Below are positions 45,323-53,884 of a stretch of DNA of 64,000 nt, in pieces (position 1 is the stretch's first letter; every line of letters starts with the position of its first letter). A program made the translations under genes and the position numbers. This DNA is from Micromonospora globbae (GTDB lineage Bacteria > Actinomycetota > Actinomycetes > Mycobacteriales > Micromonosporaceae): positions 186,001-250,000 of the forward strand of contig NZ_RAQQ01000003.1 in assembly GCF_003610785.1 (NCBI RefSeq). Direction: 5' to 3'. A model generated the notes under the pieces. It did no database searches, was not told the DNA's origin, and saw nothing but the letters and a program-made list of their open reading frames with translations.

Positions 45323-46780
45323 ATGACGAGTCAGGTGCGGGGAGCCCAATTGGCCCGGCTGCTCGGGCAGTGGCACTCACTTCCGGGCCGCCGGCGCAGC
45401 CCCGACTACGCGGCGCTCGCGGCCGCGGTCCGCGGGCTGCTGGCCGACGGCCGCCTGCCCCTGGGCGTACGGCTGCCGGCCGAGCGGGAACTGGCCCAGG
45501 CGCTGCGGATCAGCCGCACCACGGTGACGGCCGCGTACCGCCAGCTGCGCGAGAGCGGCCACCTGGCCAGCCGCCGCGGTGCGGGCAGCTGGACCATGCT
45601 GCCCGGCACCCACCGGGTGACCAGCTCCGGGCTGTGGACCCCGCTCGACGACCTCGACATGATCGACCTCGGTGTGGCCGCCCTGTCCGCGCCGCCGCAG
45701 CTGCTGTCGGCCGCCCGCGCCGCCACCGAGGACCTGCCCCGCTACCTGGGCGGCGCCGGCTACCACCCGACCGGCATCGTCGAGCTGCGCGAGGCGGTGG
45801 CCGAGGCGTACACCGCCCGTGGCCTGCCCACCTCGGCCGACCAGATCATGGTCACCAGCGGCACCCAGCACGCACTGGACCTGGTGCTCCGGCTGGCCCT
45901 GGCGCCCGGCGCCAGCGTGCTGGTCGAGTCGCCGACCTACCCGAACGCGCTCGCGGCACTCGCCGCCCGCCGTGCCCGCATCACCACCCACGGCCTGGCC
46001 CTCGACGGCGCCGGGTGGGACGCCGAGCTGCTGCTCGGCAGCATCCGCCAGGGCCGGCCGAAGCTCGCGTACCTGATCCCCGACTTCCAGAACCCCACCG
46101 GCCACCTCATGCCGGCCGACCTGCGCGAGCGGGTGGTGGCCGCCGCCCACGCCGCCGGCACCGACCTGGTGGTCGACGAGTCCTTCGTCGACCTGCCGCT
46201 GGACGCCACGCCGGTGCCGCCGGCCGTCGCGTCCTTCGACCGGCACTCCCGGGTGATCTCGATCGGCGGGATGAGCAAGCCCTACTGGGGCGGCCTGCGG
46301 ATCGGGTGGGTGCGCGCCTCCGCCCCGCAGGTGCAGCGCCTCGCGGCGGCGCGCGTCGGCGTGGACATGTCCAGCCCCGTGCTGGACCAGCTCGTGGCGG
46401 TGCACCTGCTGGCCGAGGCGCCGGCCATCGTCGCGGACCGCCGGGCCCAGCTCACCGCGCAGCGCGACGCCCTGCTCGGCGCGCTCGCCAGCCGGCTGCC
46501 CGACTGGCGGGTGTGCGTGCCCCGCGGCGGGGTGACGCTCTGGGCCGAACTCGACGGCCCGATCTCCAGCGCGCTCGCGCGGGCGGCCGAGGAGGTCGGC
46601 GTACGGCTGGCGCCGGGACCCCGGTTCGGCCTCGACGGCACCCTCGAACGCTTCCTCCGGCTGCCCTTCACGCTGCCGGCCGCCGACCTCGTCGAGGCCG
46701 TCGACCGGATCGCGGCGGTGCGCTACGGCCTCGACCGGGCCGCGCGGCCGCAGTGGCGGGAGCCGGCGGTCATCGCCTGA
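45323..46780 (+). CDS. MocR-type regulator (GntR HTH plus aminotransferase domain)
   Basis: A 485-residue regulator. The GntR winged helix occupies about 20-90 (LPAERELAQALRISRTTVTAAYRQLRESGHL). A fold-type I aminotransferase-like domain follows, with the PLP lysine in ISIGGMSKPYWGGLRIGW near residue 322. PdxR-like members of this family control PLP synthesis; others control transporters or GABA use. The divergent YczE gene is the probable target. The ATG at 45323 follows GGGGGAG. Confidence 0.9.
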   Translation: MTSQVRGAQLARLLGQWHSLPGRRRSPDYAALAAAVRGLLADGRLPLGVRLPAERELAQALRISRTTVTAAYRQLRESGHLASRRGAGSWTMLPGTHRVTSSGLWTPLDDLDMIDLGVAALSAPPQLLSAARAATEDLPRYLGGAGYHPTGIVELREAVAEAYTARGLPTSADQIMVTSGTQHALDLVLRLALAPGASVLVESPTYPNALAALAARRARITTHGLALDGAGWDAELLLGSIRQGRPKLAYLIPDFQNPTGHLMPADLRERVVAAAHAAGTDLVVDESFVDLPLDATPVPPAVASFDRHSRVISIGGMSKPYWGGLRIGWVRASAPQVQRLAAARVGVDMSSPVLDQLVAVHLLAEAPAIVADRRAQLTAQRDALLGALASRLPDWRVCVPRGGVTLWAELDGPISSALARAAEEVGVRLAPGPRFGLDGTLERFLRLPFTLPAADLVEAVDRIAAVRYGLDRAARPQWREPAVIA

Positions 46781-46849
46781 TCGCGCACGGGCCGCCGGCG
46801 TTGGCCGGTTCCGGCCTGCCGGAACCCGGTTCGCTGCGACACTGCCGGC

Positions 46850-48163
46850 GTGGAGAGCGTGGGCGGGCCCCGGTGGTCGCGTGCCATCCAGCCGAGCGCT
46901 CCCGGCTCCCGGGCCACGCGCCTGGAGCTCTTCTACGACCTGGTCTTCGTCTTCGCGTTCCTCAACGTCACCACGGTGACGGCGGGCAACCCCACCCCGC
47001 GCGGGCTGGCCCAGTGCCTGGTGGTGCTCGCGCTCCTGTGGTGGTGCTGGACGGGCTTCGCGGCGCTCGGCAACGTCGTCCGCACCGACCAGGGCGTCGT
47101 GCCGCTGCTCGGGTTCGCGACCGTGGGCGCCGCGTTCCTGCTCGCGGTGGCCCTGCCGCAGGCCTTCGTGGACCGGCCCGGTGGCCTGTCGGGGCCGCTG
47201 GTGTTCGCCGTGTGCTACTTCCTCGTCCGCGCGTCCCAGGTCGGGATCTTCGGCTGGGTGTCCCGCCACGACCCGGCCCTGCGCCGCCGGTGGCTGGTGC
47301 TGGCCGTTCCGGTGGTCGTCGCCACGGGGCTGATCATCGCGGCGGCGCTGCTGCCGCAGAACGCCCTCGGCGTCCAGGTCACGGTCGGCGTCCGGCTGGG
47401 GCTGTGGACCGCCGCGCTGGCCGTCGAGTACGGGCTGGGCGTCGTGCTGCGGGGCACCGGGTGGACCGTGGTCTCGGCCGGCCACTGGGCCGAGCGGCAC
47501 GCGCTGATCGTTTTGGTGGCGCTCGGCGAGTCGATCATCGCGTTGGGTCTCGGGCCCGGCTTCGTCGCCGGTCTGCCGCTGACCTGGTCGGTCGTCGTGG
47601 CGGCGATCTTCGGCATCGCGGTCGTCGCCGGGCTCTGGTGGACGTACTTCGACACCCTCTCCCTGGCCATGGAGCAGACGCTGCACCGGACGCGGGAGCG
47701 CGACACGCGCCTCACGCTGGCGCGGGACGCGTACACCTATCTCCACCTGCCGCTGGTCGCCGGCATCATCCTGTTCGCCCTCGGGCTGAAGGGCCTGCTC
47801 GCCGAGGGCACCGACCCGGCCCTGCCGCGACAACGGGTGCCGTTGCCCGGGTTCGACCTGCTCGCCCTCTACGGCGGCGTCGCGCTCTACCTGGCCAGCC
47901 TCGTCGCGCTGTCGCGCCGGGTGCTCGCCCGGACCCGGTGGCCGTCGGTCGGGGCGGTCGGCCTGCTGGCCGTCCTGATCCCGGTCGCCGCCGGCCTCCC
48001 GGAGCTGGTCACCTTCGGCCTGCTGGCACTGGCCACGGTGGCGGCCACGGTGGTGCAGACGGTCGTCGACGCGCCGCTGCGCCGCCACGTCCGTCAGGTG
48101 GCGCTGGAGGAGCAGGTGGCCTCCGAGGTGGAGCAGACTGTCTGGCGGGGACGGCACCTCTGA
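46850..48163 (+). CDS. LtrA-like (low temperature requirement A) membrane protein
   Basis: A 437-residue membrane protein with about 11 TM helices. TRLELFYDLVFVFAF at the N-terminus and ERHALIVLVALGESIIALG near the middle are the two signatures of the LtrA family. The family's function is poorly defined: the Listeria member was named for a cold-growth phenotype. GACACT six bases before the GTG may be a -10. The gene ends convergently with an acyl-CoA ligase. Confidence 0.88.
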   Translation: MESVGGPRWSRAIQPSAPGSRATRLELFYDLVFVFAFLNVTTVTAGNPTPRGLAQCLVVLALLWWCWTGFAALGNVVRTDQGVVPLLGFATVGAAFLLAVALPQAFVDRPGGLSGPLVFAVCYFLVRASQVGIFGWVSRHDPALRRRWLVLAVPVVVATGLIIAAALLPQNALGVQVTVGVRLGLWTAALAVEYGLGVVLRGTGWTVVSAGHWAERHALIVLVALGESIIALGLGPGFVAGLPLTWSVVVAAIFGIAVVAGLWWTYFDTLSLAMEQTLHRTRERDTRLTLARDAYTYLHLPLVAGIILFALGLKGLLAEGTDPALPRQRVPLPGFDLLALYGGVALYLASLVALSRRVLARTRWPSVGAVGLLAVLIPVAAGLPELVTFGLLALATVAATVVQTVVDAPLRRHVRQVALEEQVASEVEQTVWRGRHL

Positions 48164-48177
48164 GGGGCCGTCCCCGC
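48145..48177. terminator. bidirectional hairpin between the LtrA-like and fadD genes
   Basis: Arms 48145-48154 and 48168-48177 form a perfect 10-bp stem; within the loop, CCTC and GAGG add an inner 4-bp helix. The LtrA-like stop codon lies in the loop. The hairpin ends 12 bases from the stop of the convergent gene, a good position for terminating both. Confidence 0.7.
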
Positions 48178-48188
48178 CCGGCACGCCG

Positions 48189-50015
48189 TCAGAGCTCGGC
48201 GAGCGTCCCCTCGTACATCCTGTCGATCTCGGCGGCGAAGTTGGTCTCCACACCGCGGCGTTTGATCTTCAGCGACGGGGTGATCTCGCCGTGCTCGATG
48301 GCGAGGTCGCGCGGCAGGATCGTCACCTTCTTGATCGTCTCCCACCGGTTGAGCCGGCTGTTGAGCTCGGCCACGTACTCCTCGACCATCGCCTGGGCCT
48401 GCGGCGAGGCCACGATCTCGGCGTAGTCGCGGCCCTCCAGGTCCGTGCCGGCGGCCCAGCCCTTGATCGCGTCCGGGTCGAGGGTGACCAGCATCGTGCA
48501 GTAGTTGCGGGCCTGGCCGATGACGATCGCCTGCGAGGTGTACGGGCAGATCGCCTTGAACATGCCCTCGATGTGCGAGGGCGCGATGTACTTGCCGCCG
48601 GACGTCTTGACCAGGTCCTTCTTCCGGTCGGTGATCCGCAGGTAGCCCTGCTCGTCGAGCGTGCCGATGTCACCGGTGCGGAAGAAGCCGTCCTCGGTGA
48701 ACGCCGCCGCCGTCTCCTCGGGCAGGTTGTGGTAGCCGCGCATGACCGGCCGGCCGCGGACCAGGATCTCGCCGTCGGCATCGATCCGGCACTCCAGGTC
48801 GCCCATCGCCTTGCCGACCGTGCCGATGCGCAGCCCGTCCGGCGGGTTGACGAAGTTGCCGGCGCTCGTCTCGGTGAGCCCGTACCCCTCGGAGATCGGC
48901 AGGTTCGCGGCCGCGAAGAAGGTGGCGATCTCCGGGCTGAGCGGCGCCGCGCCGGAGACGAGCACCCGGATCCGGCCGCCGAGGCGCGCCTGGAGCTTGC
49001 TGAACACGAGCTTCTCGGCCAGCCGGTACCGCAACCTCAGCCCGGCCGGGACCGGCCTGCCGGCCTGCTCCAGGGCGACCTTCTCCTTGCCGACGCGTAC
49101 GGCCCAGGCGAAGATCTTGGCCTTCGCGCCGCCACCGGACTGCGCGTTGGTCACCGCGGCGTTGTAGACCTTCTCGAAGATGCGGGGCGCCCCGCACATC
49201 AGGGTCGGCCGGATCACGCTCAGCATGGTGACGAGCTTGTCGACCCGGCCGTCGACGTACGTGGGCAGGCCCACGTGGGTCGCGCCGCAGAGCAGCGTCT
49301 TGCCGAACGAGTGCGACAGCGGCAGCCAGAGGTACTGGAGGTCGTCCTCGCGCAGCAGTCCCAGGTTGGCCTGCGCCACGCCCTCCCAGCACCAGCCGCC
49401 GTGCAGCAGCTCGACGCCCTTCGGGCGGCCGGTGGTGCCGGAGGTGTAGATGAGCGTGGCCAGGTGGTCGGGGCCGATGCCGGCGACGATCATGTCGATG
49501 AGGTCGGGCTCGGCGGCCAGCGCGCGCTCGCCGCGCTCCTCCAGCTCGGCGAGGGTGAGCTGCGGGACGGCGGCGGACGGGTCGGGGGCCCCGTCCATGA
49601 GCACCACGTGGGTCAGCGCCGGCAGGTCGGCGCCGGCGATCTTGGCGGCCTGGGTGGGGTTCTCCGCGACGAGCACCCGCGAGCCCGAGTCGGCGACGAT
49701 GAAGGTCGCGTCCTCCGGCTCGGTGGTCGGGTAGACGGTCGTGGTGGCGCCGCCGGCGCACATGATGCCGAAGTCCGCGAGCACCCACTCCAGCCGCGTG
49801 TTGGCCAGGATCGCCACGCGGTCCTCCAGGCCGACGCCGAGGCCGTGCAGCCCGGCGGCGATCGCCCTGGCCCGCCGGCCCACCTGCGCCCAGGTCAGCC
49901 AGACGGGGCCCGAGTCGTCGGCCGCGGGGTGGGCGAAAGCGTGGCGGTCGGGGGTCGCCGCCACGCGCTTGAGGAACATGTCGGGAATGGAACGGTACGG
50001 TACATCGAGAGCCAT
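48189..50015 (-). CDS. long-chain acyl-CoA synthetase (AMP-forming)
   Basis: A 608-residue ANL-superfamily adenylating enzyme. The P-loop-like motif is LIYTSGTTGRPKG (188-200); SEGYGLTETSAGN and FFRTGDIGTLDEQGYLRITDRKKD contribute to the adenylate site and hinge. The C-terminal domain has a lysine in ITPSLKIKRR, where the catalytic lysine belongs. The order fits FadD15-type fatty acyl-CoA ligases of actinobacteria. The substrate chain length is not determined. GAAGGCGG precedes the ATG at 50015. Confidence 0.92.
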   Translation of the reverse strand: MALDVPYRSIPDMFLKRVAATPDRHAFAHPAADDSGPVWLTWAQVGRRARAIAAGLHGLGVGLEDRVAILANTRLEWVLADFGIMCAGGATTTVYPTTEPEDATFIVADSGSRVLVAENPTQAAKIAGADLPALTHVVLMDGAPDPSAAVPQLTLAELEERGERALAAEPDLIDMIVAGIGPDHLATLIYTSGTTGRPKGVELLHGGWCWEGVAQANLGLLREDDLQYLWLPLSHSFGKTLLCGATHVGLPTYVDGRVDKLVTMLSVIRPTLMCGAPRIFEKVYNAAVTNAQSGGGAKAKIFAWAVRVGKEKVALEQAGRPVPAGLRLRYRLAEKLVFSKLQARLGGRIRVLVSGAAPLSPEIATFFAAANLPISEGYGLTETSAGNFVNPPDGLRIGTVGKAMGDLECRIDADGEILVRGRPVMRGYHNLPEETAAAFTEDGFFRTGDIGTLDEQGYLRITDRKKDLVKTSGGKYIAPSHIEGMFKAICPYTSQAIVIGQARNYCTMLVTLDPDAIKGWAAGTDLEGRDYAEIVASPQAQAMVEEYVAELNSRLNRWETIKKVTILPRDLAIEHGEITPSLKIKRRGVETNFAAEIDRMYEGTLAEL

Positions 50016-50153
50016 CGCTGTGCCGCCTTCGGGGGTGTGGCGTGACGGTCGTCACGTCATGGTGGTTACCGAAGAGTATTGCCTGCCATCGGGCCTCGGC
50101 TACCCCCGGTGATCGTCCGACGGGCCCGTCCGGCGTGCCGGATCGGCCCGCTC

Positions 50154-51098
50154 TCAGGCGTACCGCGCGGCGACGAGCGACCAGTCGTAGGTCGCCCGGA
50201 TCCAGTTGCGCCGGGCGGTGACGACGGTCCGCGCCGTCGGGTCGTCGAGGGCGAGCAGGCGCTGCTCGGCCACCAGGTACGCCGACAGCGTGTCGTTGAA
50301 CCGGTCGGCCGCCGCGCGCAGCGCCGCGTCCTCGTCGTGGCCGGACTCCCGGGCGATCACCGTGACCAGGTTGTGCCCGTCCGGCGCCGCGCGCTCCTTG
50401 CCGTAGGAGAAGACGTCGTTGCACCAGCAGACGAGGTCGGCCGCCAGCGTGTCCACGGCGAGCAGTGCCGGGTCCGACCGCACCGCGGCGCCCGGCAGCC
50501 CGTCCAGCGCCAGATCGGTCAGGGCGAGGCTCGGGTGCACGGCCCCCGTGTGCCGGCGCATCTGGACGTACTCGGCCACCGCGGGCACCCGGCCGTGCTC
50601 CCGGTTGGTCGCCTCCCACAGCAGGGCGAGCAGGTAGTCGCGCACCCGGCTGACGAAACGCAGCAGCAGGGCCGACCGCCCGTGGGCCCGCACCCGGCGG
50701 CAGAGGTCGTGCAGCGCGGCGCCGAGCGCCCCGCCGGACTCCGGCGCGGACGCGCCCTCGCCGTGCCGGTCCAGCACGTCGAGCAGGCCGGCCACCACGG
50801 GCGCCAGCCGGGTCGGCGCGCCGCCCAGACCGTCGTCGTCGCAGGCGTCGTCCATCACGAACAGCCACGAGATCAGGTCGGCGAGCAGGCGTACGCGGTC
50901 GACCGGCCCGTCCGGGATGGCGCGTCCGGCCAGCCCCGCCGCGTCGGCCCGGCGCAACCGGCTCAACCGGTGTCCGGAACCGATCAGCCCGAAGTCCTGC
51001 ACCCAGGCGGTACTCTCCCCTGCCACCAGATCGGTGCTGTCGTGGCGTCGTGCGGGGAAGGGGGGTTCCCGCAGCGCCGAGACCGCGAAGGTCCGCAT
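50154..51098 (-). CDS. class I terpene synthase (product unknown)
   Basis: A 314-residue bacterial terpene cyclase of the type acting on farnesyl or similar diphosphates. The aspartate-rich motif is DDACD (Asp83, Asp84, Asp87) and the NSE motif is NDVFSYGKE (227-235), both able to bind the magnesium cluster; the C-terminus ends ARYA, in keeping with the RY pair of the family. WLFVMDD and the spacing of 144 residues between motifs are typical. No prenyltransferase or P450 gene is adjacent. ATG 51098 follows TGGGGGCACC. Confidence 0.87.
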   Translation of the reverse strand: MRTFAVSALREPPFPARRHDSTDLVAGESTAWVQDFGLIGSGHRLSRLRRADAAGLAGRAIPDGPVDRVRLLADLISWLFVMDDACDDDGLGGAPTRLAPVVAGLLDVLDRHGEGASAPESGGALGAALHDLCRRVRAHGRSALLLRFVSRVRDYLLALLWEATNREHGRVPAVAEYVQMRRHTGAVHPSLALTDLALDGLPGAAVRSDPALLAVDTLAADLVCWCNDVFSYGKERAAPDGHNLVTVIARESGHDEDAALRAAADRFNDTLSAYLVAEQRLLALDDPTARTVVTARRNWIRATYDWSLVAARYA

Positions 51099-51190
51099 GG
51101 TGCCCCCAGTCGCGCCGTTCCCGTGCGGGACGATCCGGGAAAGCGTACGGGAGAAGGGATCGGTGCCAATCGCTGGGTGCAACATGCAGG

Positions 51191-51209
51191 ACGGTCGTTG
51201 AGTGACCGT
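51191..51209 (-). repeat. small inverted repeat downstream of the DinB-like gene
   Basis: ACGGTC and GACCGT pair across seven bases, 15 bases past the stop of the minus-strand gene ending at 51224. It may help termination before the terpene synthase gene. The stem is short. Confidence 0.35.
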
Positions 51210-51223
51210 TTGCGTACAGTCAG

Positions 51224-51853
51224 TTATAGGCCCAGGTCGGCGGTGCGCAGCCGTTGGGCCAACGCCGCGGGCCCGTCGAGCTGGACGCGGGCGACCCGCT
51301 GACGGCCGGAGAGGAACAGCACGAGTTCGCCGGGCGCCGCGACCAGTCGCAGCGGCTCGCCGCCCCGGCCGACGGAGAGCTGCCCGTGCCCGGGCGCCTG
51401 CACGTACACGTCGGCGGGGAACCGGCGCAACGCGAGCCGCGCCAGCGGGGCGGCCCGCCGCCAGAGCGCCGCCTGCAGCCCGGCGGCCAGGTCCCGGGGC
51501 GACCAGCCCGGCCGGCCCCGCCGGACGTCCTCGTGGTGGACGAAGAACTCCATCGTGTTGGCCAGCTCGTCGGTGAGCGGGTTGCTCACCGGGCTCCACA
51601 CGGGCGGCCGGCGCACCTGGGCGACCAGATCGGCGAACGGACGGGCGGCGATCCGCCGGCGGACGCGCTCGGCGTACCCGCGCAGCGGCGGGAGCACGAT
51701 GCCGCCGGCGGCGTCCGGGCGGCGCTCCCGCACCACGAGGTGCGCCGCCAGGTCCCGGGTCGACCAGCCCTCCGCCACGGTCGGCGCGTCCGGTCCGAGG
51801 GTCAGCAGGAGATCGGCCAGCGCCTCGCGCTCGGCTCGGGCGTACCGCGGCAT
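51224..51853 (-). CDS. TIGR03085-like DinB/maleylpyruvate-isomerase-fold protein
   Basis: A 209-residue protein. MPRYARAEREALADLLLTLGPDAPTVAEGW at the start and TRDLAAHLVVRERRPDAAGG are characteristic of the actinobacterial TIGR03085 family. Histidines in AAHLVV and EFFVHHEDVRRG sit where DinB-fold proteins bind metal. Relatives use mycothiol; whether this one does is unknown. TACCCT six bases before ATG 51853 predicts a leaderless mRNA. Confidence 0.85.
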   Translation of the reverse strand: MPRYARAEREALADLLLTLGPDAPTVAEGWSTRDLAAHLVVRERRPDAAGGIVLPPLRGYAERVRRRIAARPFADLVAQVRRPPVWSPVSNPLTDELANTMEFFVHHEDVRRGRPGWSPRDLAAGLQAALWRRAAPLARLALRRFPADVYVQAPGHGQLSVGRGGEPLRLVAAPGELVLFLSGRQRVARVQLDGPAALAQRLRTADLGL

Positions 51854-51859
51854 GGCCCC

Positions 51860-51865
51860 AGGGTA
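51860..51865 (-). promoter_or_regulatory. -10 box of the DinB-like gene
   Basis: TACCCT on the minus strand, six bases before the ATG at 51853, with no Shine-Dalgarno. Confidence 0.55.
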
Positions 51866-52003
51866 GGCCCGGCGCGGCGGGGACGCGGCCCGCGCGCCAC
51901 CCGCGGTGTCCGCGTGAGCGCCGACATATGCCGCCGGACGGCGGGGGCGGGCCCCGACCGGTAAGGATGGGGGAGATAATTTGCGCTTACGGCGGGGGAG
52001 AGC

Positions 52004-53884
52004 GTGGCGAGCGGAACGAATCGGGACGTGCTCGGTCGGGGGTTGGCGGTCCTCGGGCGGGCGATCCGGGAACAGCCACGCATCTTCGCGGTCGCGGTGA
52101 CCGGCAGCGTGCTGTTCGGGCTCATGGTGATCGCGAGCGCCTACGTGGTGGGCGCCGTCGTGGGCGACGTGGTCGTCCCCGCGATCGAACGCGGCTCGGT
52201 CGCGACGGGCACGCTCGTGCTGGCCGCGACGGCCCTGTTCGGGATCAGCGTGCTGCGGGTCGTCGGCATCTTCGGCCGCCGGCTCGGGGCCGGCTACATG
52301 CAGTACCGGCTCCAGGCCGCGTACCGTCGGCGGGTCACCCGCCGTTACCTGGAGCTGCCGCTGGCCTGGCACCACCGCAACGCCACCGGCACCCTGCTGT
52401 CCAACGCGAACTCCGACGTGGAGGCCGCCTGGTACCCGATCGCGCCGCTGCCGTTCGCGGTCGGAACGCTGGTCATGCTGGTCGGCGCCGTCGCCTCGCT
52501 CTTCGTCACCGACTGGGCGCTGGCGCTCGTCGGGCTGGCCGTCTTCCCGGCCCTGTTCGCGCTGAACGTCGTCTACTCCCGCCGGATGGCGCCCCGGCAG
52601 GCCCGCGCCCAGCGGCTGCGGGCCGAGGTCAGCGGCATCGCCCACGAGAGCTTCGACGGCGCGCTCGTCGTCAAGACCATGGGTCGGGAGGCGCAGGAGA
52701 CCGCCCGGTTCGCCGGCCGTGCCGGTGAGCTGCGGGACGCGCTCATCTCGGTCGGGCGGCTGCGCGGCGTCTTCGACCCGATGCTGGAGACCCTGCCGAG
52801 CCTCGGCACGCTCGCCGTGCTCGTGGTCGGCACGTTCCGGCTGCGGCAGGGCGCGATCGGCGTCGCCGACCTGGTGAGCGTGGCGTTCCTGTTCACCGTG
52901 CTGGCGTTCCCTGTGCGCGCGATCGGCTGGGTGCTCGCCGAACTGCCGCGCAGCGTCGCCGGCTGGGACCGGGTCCGGCGGGTGCTCGACGCCACCGGCG
53001 AGATGCCGTACGGCGACCGGGAGCTCGACCCGGCCACGCCGACCCCCGCCACGCTCGCCTTCCGCGACGTCTGCTTCGCGTACGAGCCGGCGGAGGCGCA
53101 CCTGCCCGGCACCGAGGTGCTCGGCGAGGTCTCCTTCACGGTGCCGGCGGGCCGGACGGTCGCGCTGGTCGGGCCCACCGGCGCCGGCAAGTCGACGATC
53201 GCGTCCCTGGCCGTCCGGCTCGTCGACCCGCGCTCGGGGACGGTGACGCTCGACGGGGTGGACGTGCGCGACCTGACGGCCGCCTCGCTGGCCCGGACGG
53301 CGGCCCTCGTCGCCCAGGTGCCGTTCGTCTTCGACGACACCGTCCGCGCCAACATCACCCTGGACCGGCCGGGCATCAGCGACGACGACGTGTGGGCGGC
53401 GCTGCGGCTGGCCGAGGCGGACGGCTTCGTGGCGGCCCTGCCCGACGGGCTGGACACCATGGTCGGTGAGCGCGGCACCTCGCTCTCCGGCGGGCAGCGG
53501 CAGCGGCTCACGCTGGCCCGCGCGCTGGCCGGCCGGCCCCGGCTGCTGGTGCTCGACGACGCGACCAGCGCGGTCGACCCCCGGGTGGAGGCCGCCATCC
53601 TGGCCGGCCTGCGCGCGGCCGACCGGCCCGGCACGCCGCCCGCGTCGATCCTCGTGGTGGCGTACCGGCGGGCGACCATCGCGCTGGCCGACGAGGTGAT
53701 CTACATCGAGCAGGGGCGCGTGGTGGCCCGGGGCACCCACGCGGAGCTGCTCGCCACCGTTCCCGGCTACGCGGACCTCGTCACCGCGTACGAGCAGGCC
53801 GAGGTGGAACGCGCCCAGGAACAGCCGTACGACGCCGAGGCGGATCCGCTGCACTCGGGCCTCGAAATGGAGGTGGACCGGTGA
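52004..53884 (+). CDS. ABC exporter half-transporter with degenerate ATP site
   Basis: A 626-residue half-transporter: six TM helices (about 20-315) followed by a nucleotide-binding domain. Walker A is GPTGAGKST and its signature is canonical LSGGQRQR. Walker B reads LLVLDDATS, so the catalytic Glu is Asp; the switch His is replaced by Tyr in VVAYRRAT. It therefore supplies the poor half of a heterodimeric exporter, the partner being the next gene, joined by a GTGA overlap. The substrate is unknown. GTG 52004 follows GGGGGAG, with GATAAT at 51975 as a possible -10. Confidence 0.92.
   Translation: MASGTNRDVLGRGLAVLGRAIREQPRIFAVAVTGSVLFGLMVIASAYVVGAVVGDVVVPAIERGSVATGTLVLAATALFGISVLRVVGIFGRRLGAGYMQYRLQAAYRRRVTRRYLELPLAWHHRNATGTLLSNANSDVEAAWYPIAPLPFAVGTLVMLVGAVASLFVTDWALALVGLAVFPALFALNVVYSRRMAPRQARAQRLRAEVSGIAHESFDGALVVKTMGREAQETARFAGRAGELRDALISVGRLRGVFDPMLETLPSLGTLAVLVVGTFRLRQGAIGVADLVSVAFLFTVLAFPVRAIGWVLAELPRSVAGWDRVRRVLDATGEMPYGDRELDPATPTPATLAFRDVCFAYEPAEAHLPGTEVLGEVSFTVPAGRTVALVGPTGAGKSTIASLAVRLVDPRSGTVTLDGVDVRDLTAASLARTAALVAQVPFVFDDTVRANITLDRPGISDDDVWAALRLAEADGFVAALPDGLDTMVGERGTSLSGGQRQRLTLARALAGRPRLLVLDDATSAVDPRVEAAILAGLRAADRPGTPPASILVVAYRRATIALADEVIYIEQGRVVARGTHAELLATVPGYADLVTAYEQAEVERAQEQPYDAEADPLHSGLEMEVDR

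Noticed and set aside
51224..53854. An 876-codon minus-strand frame extending the DinB-like gene under the ABC exporter
   Set aside because: The real gene starts at ATG 51853 with a -10 box; the extension is antisense to an intact ABC transporter.
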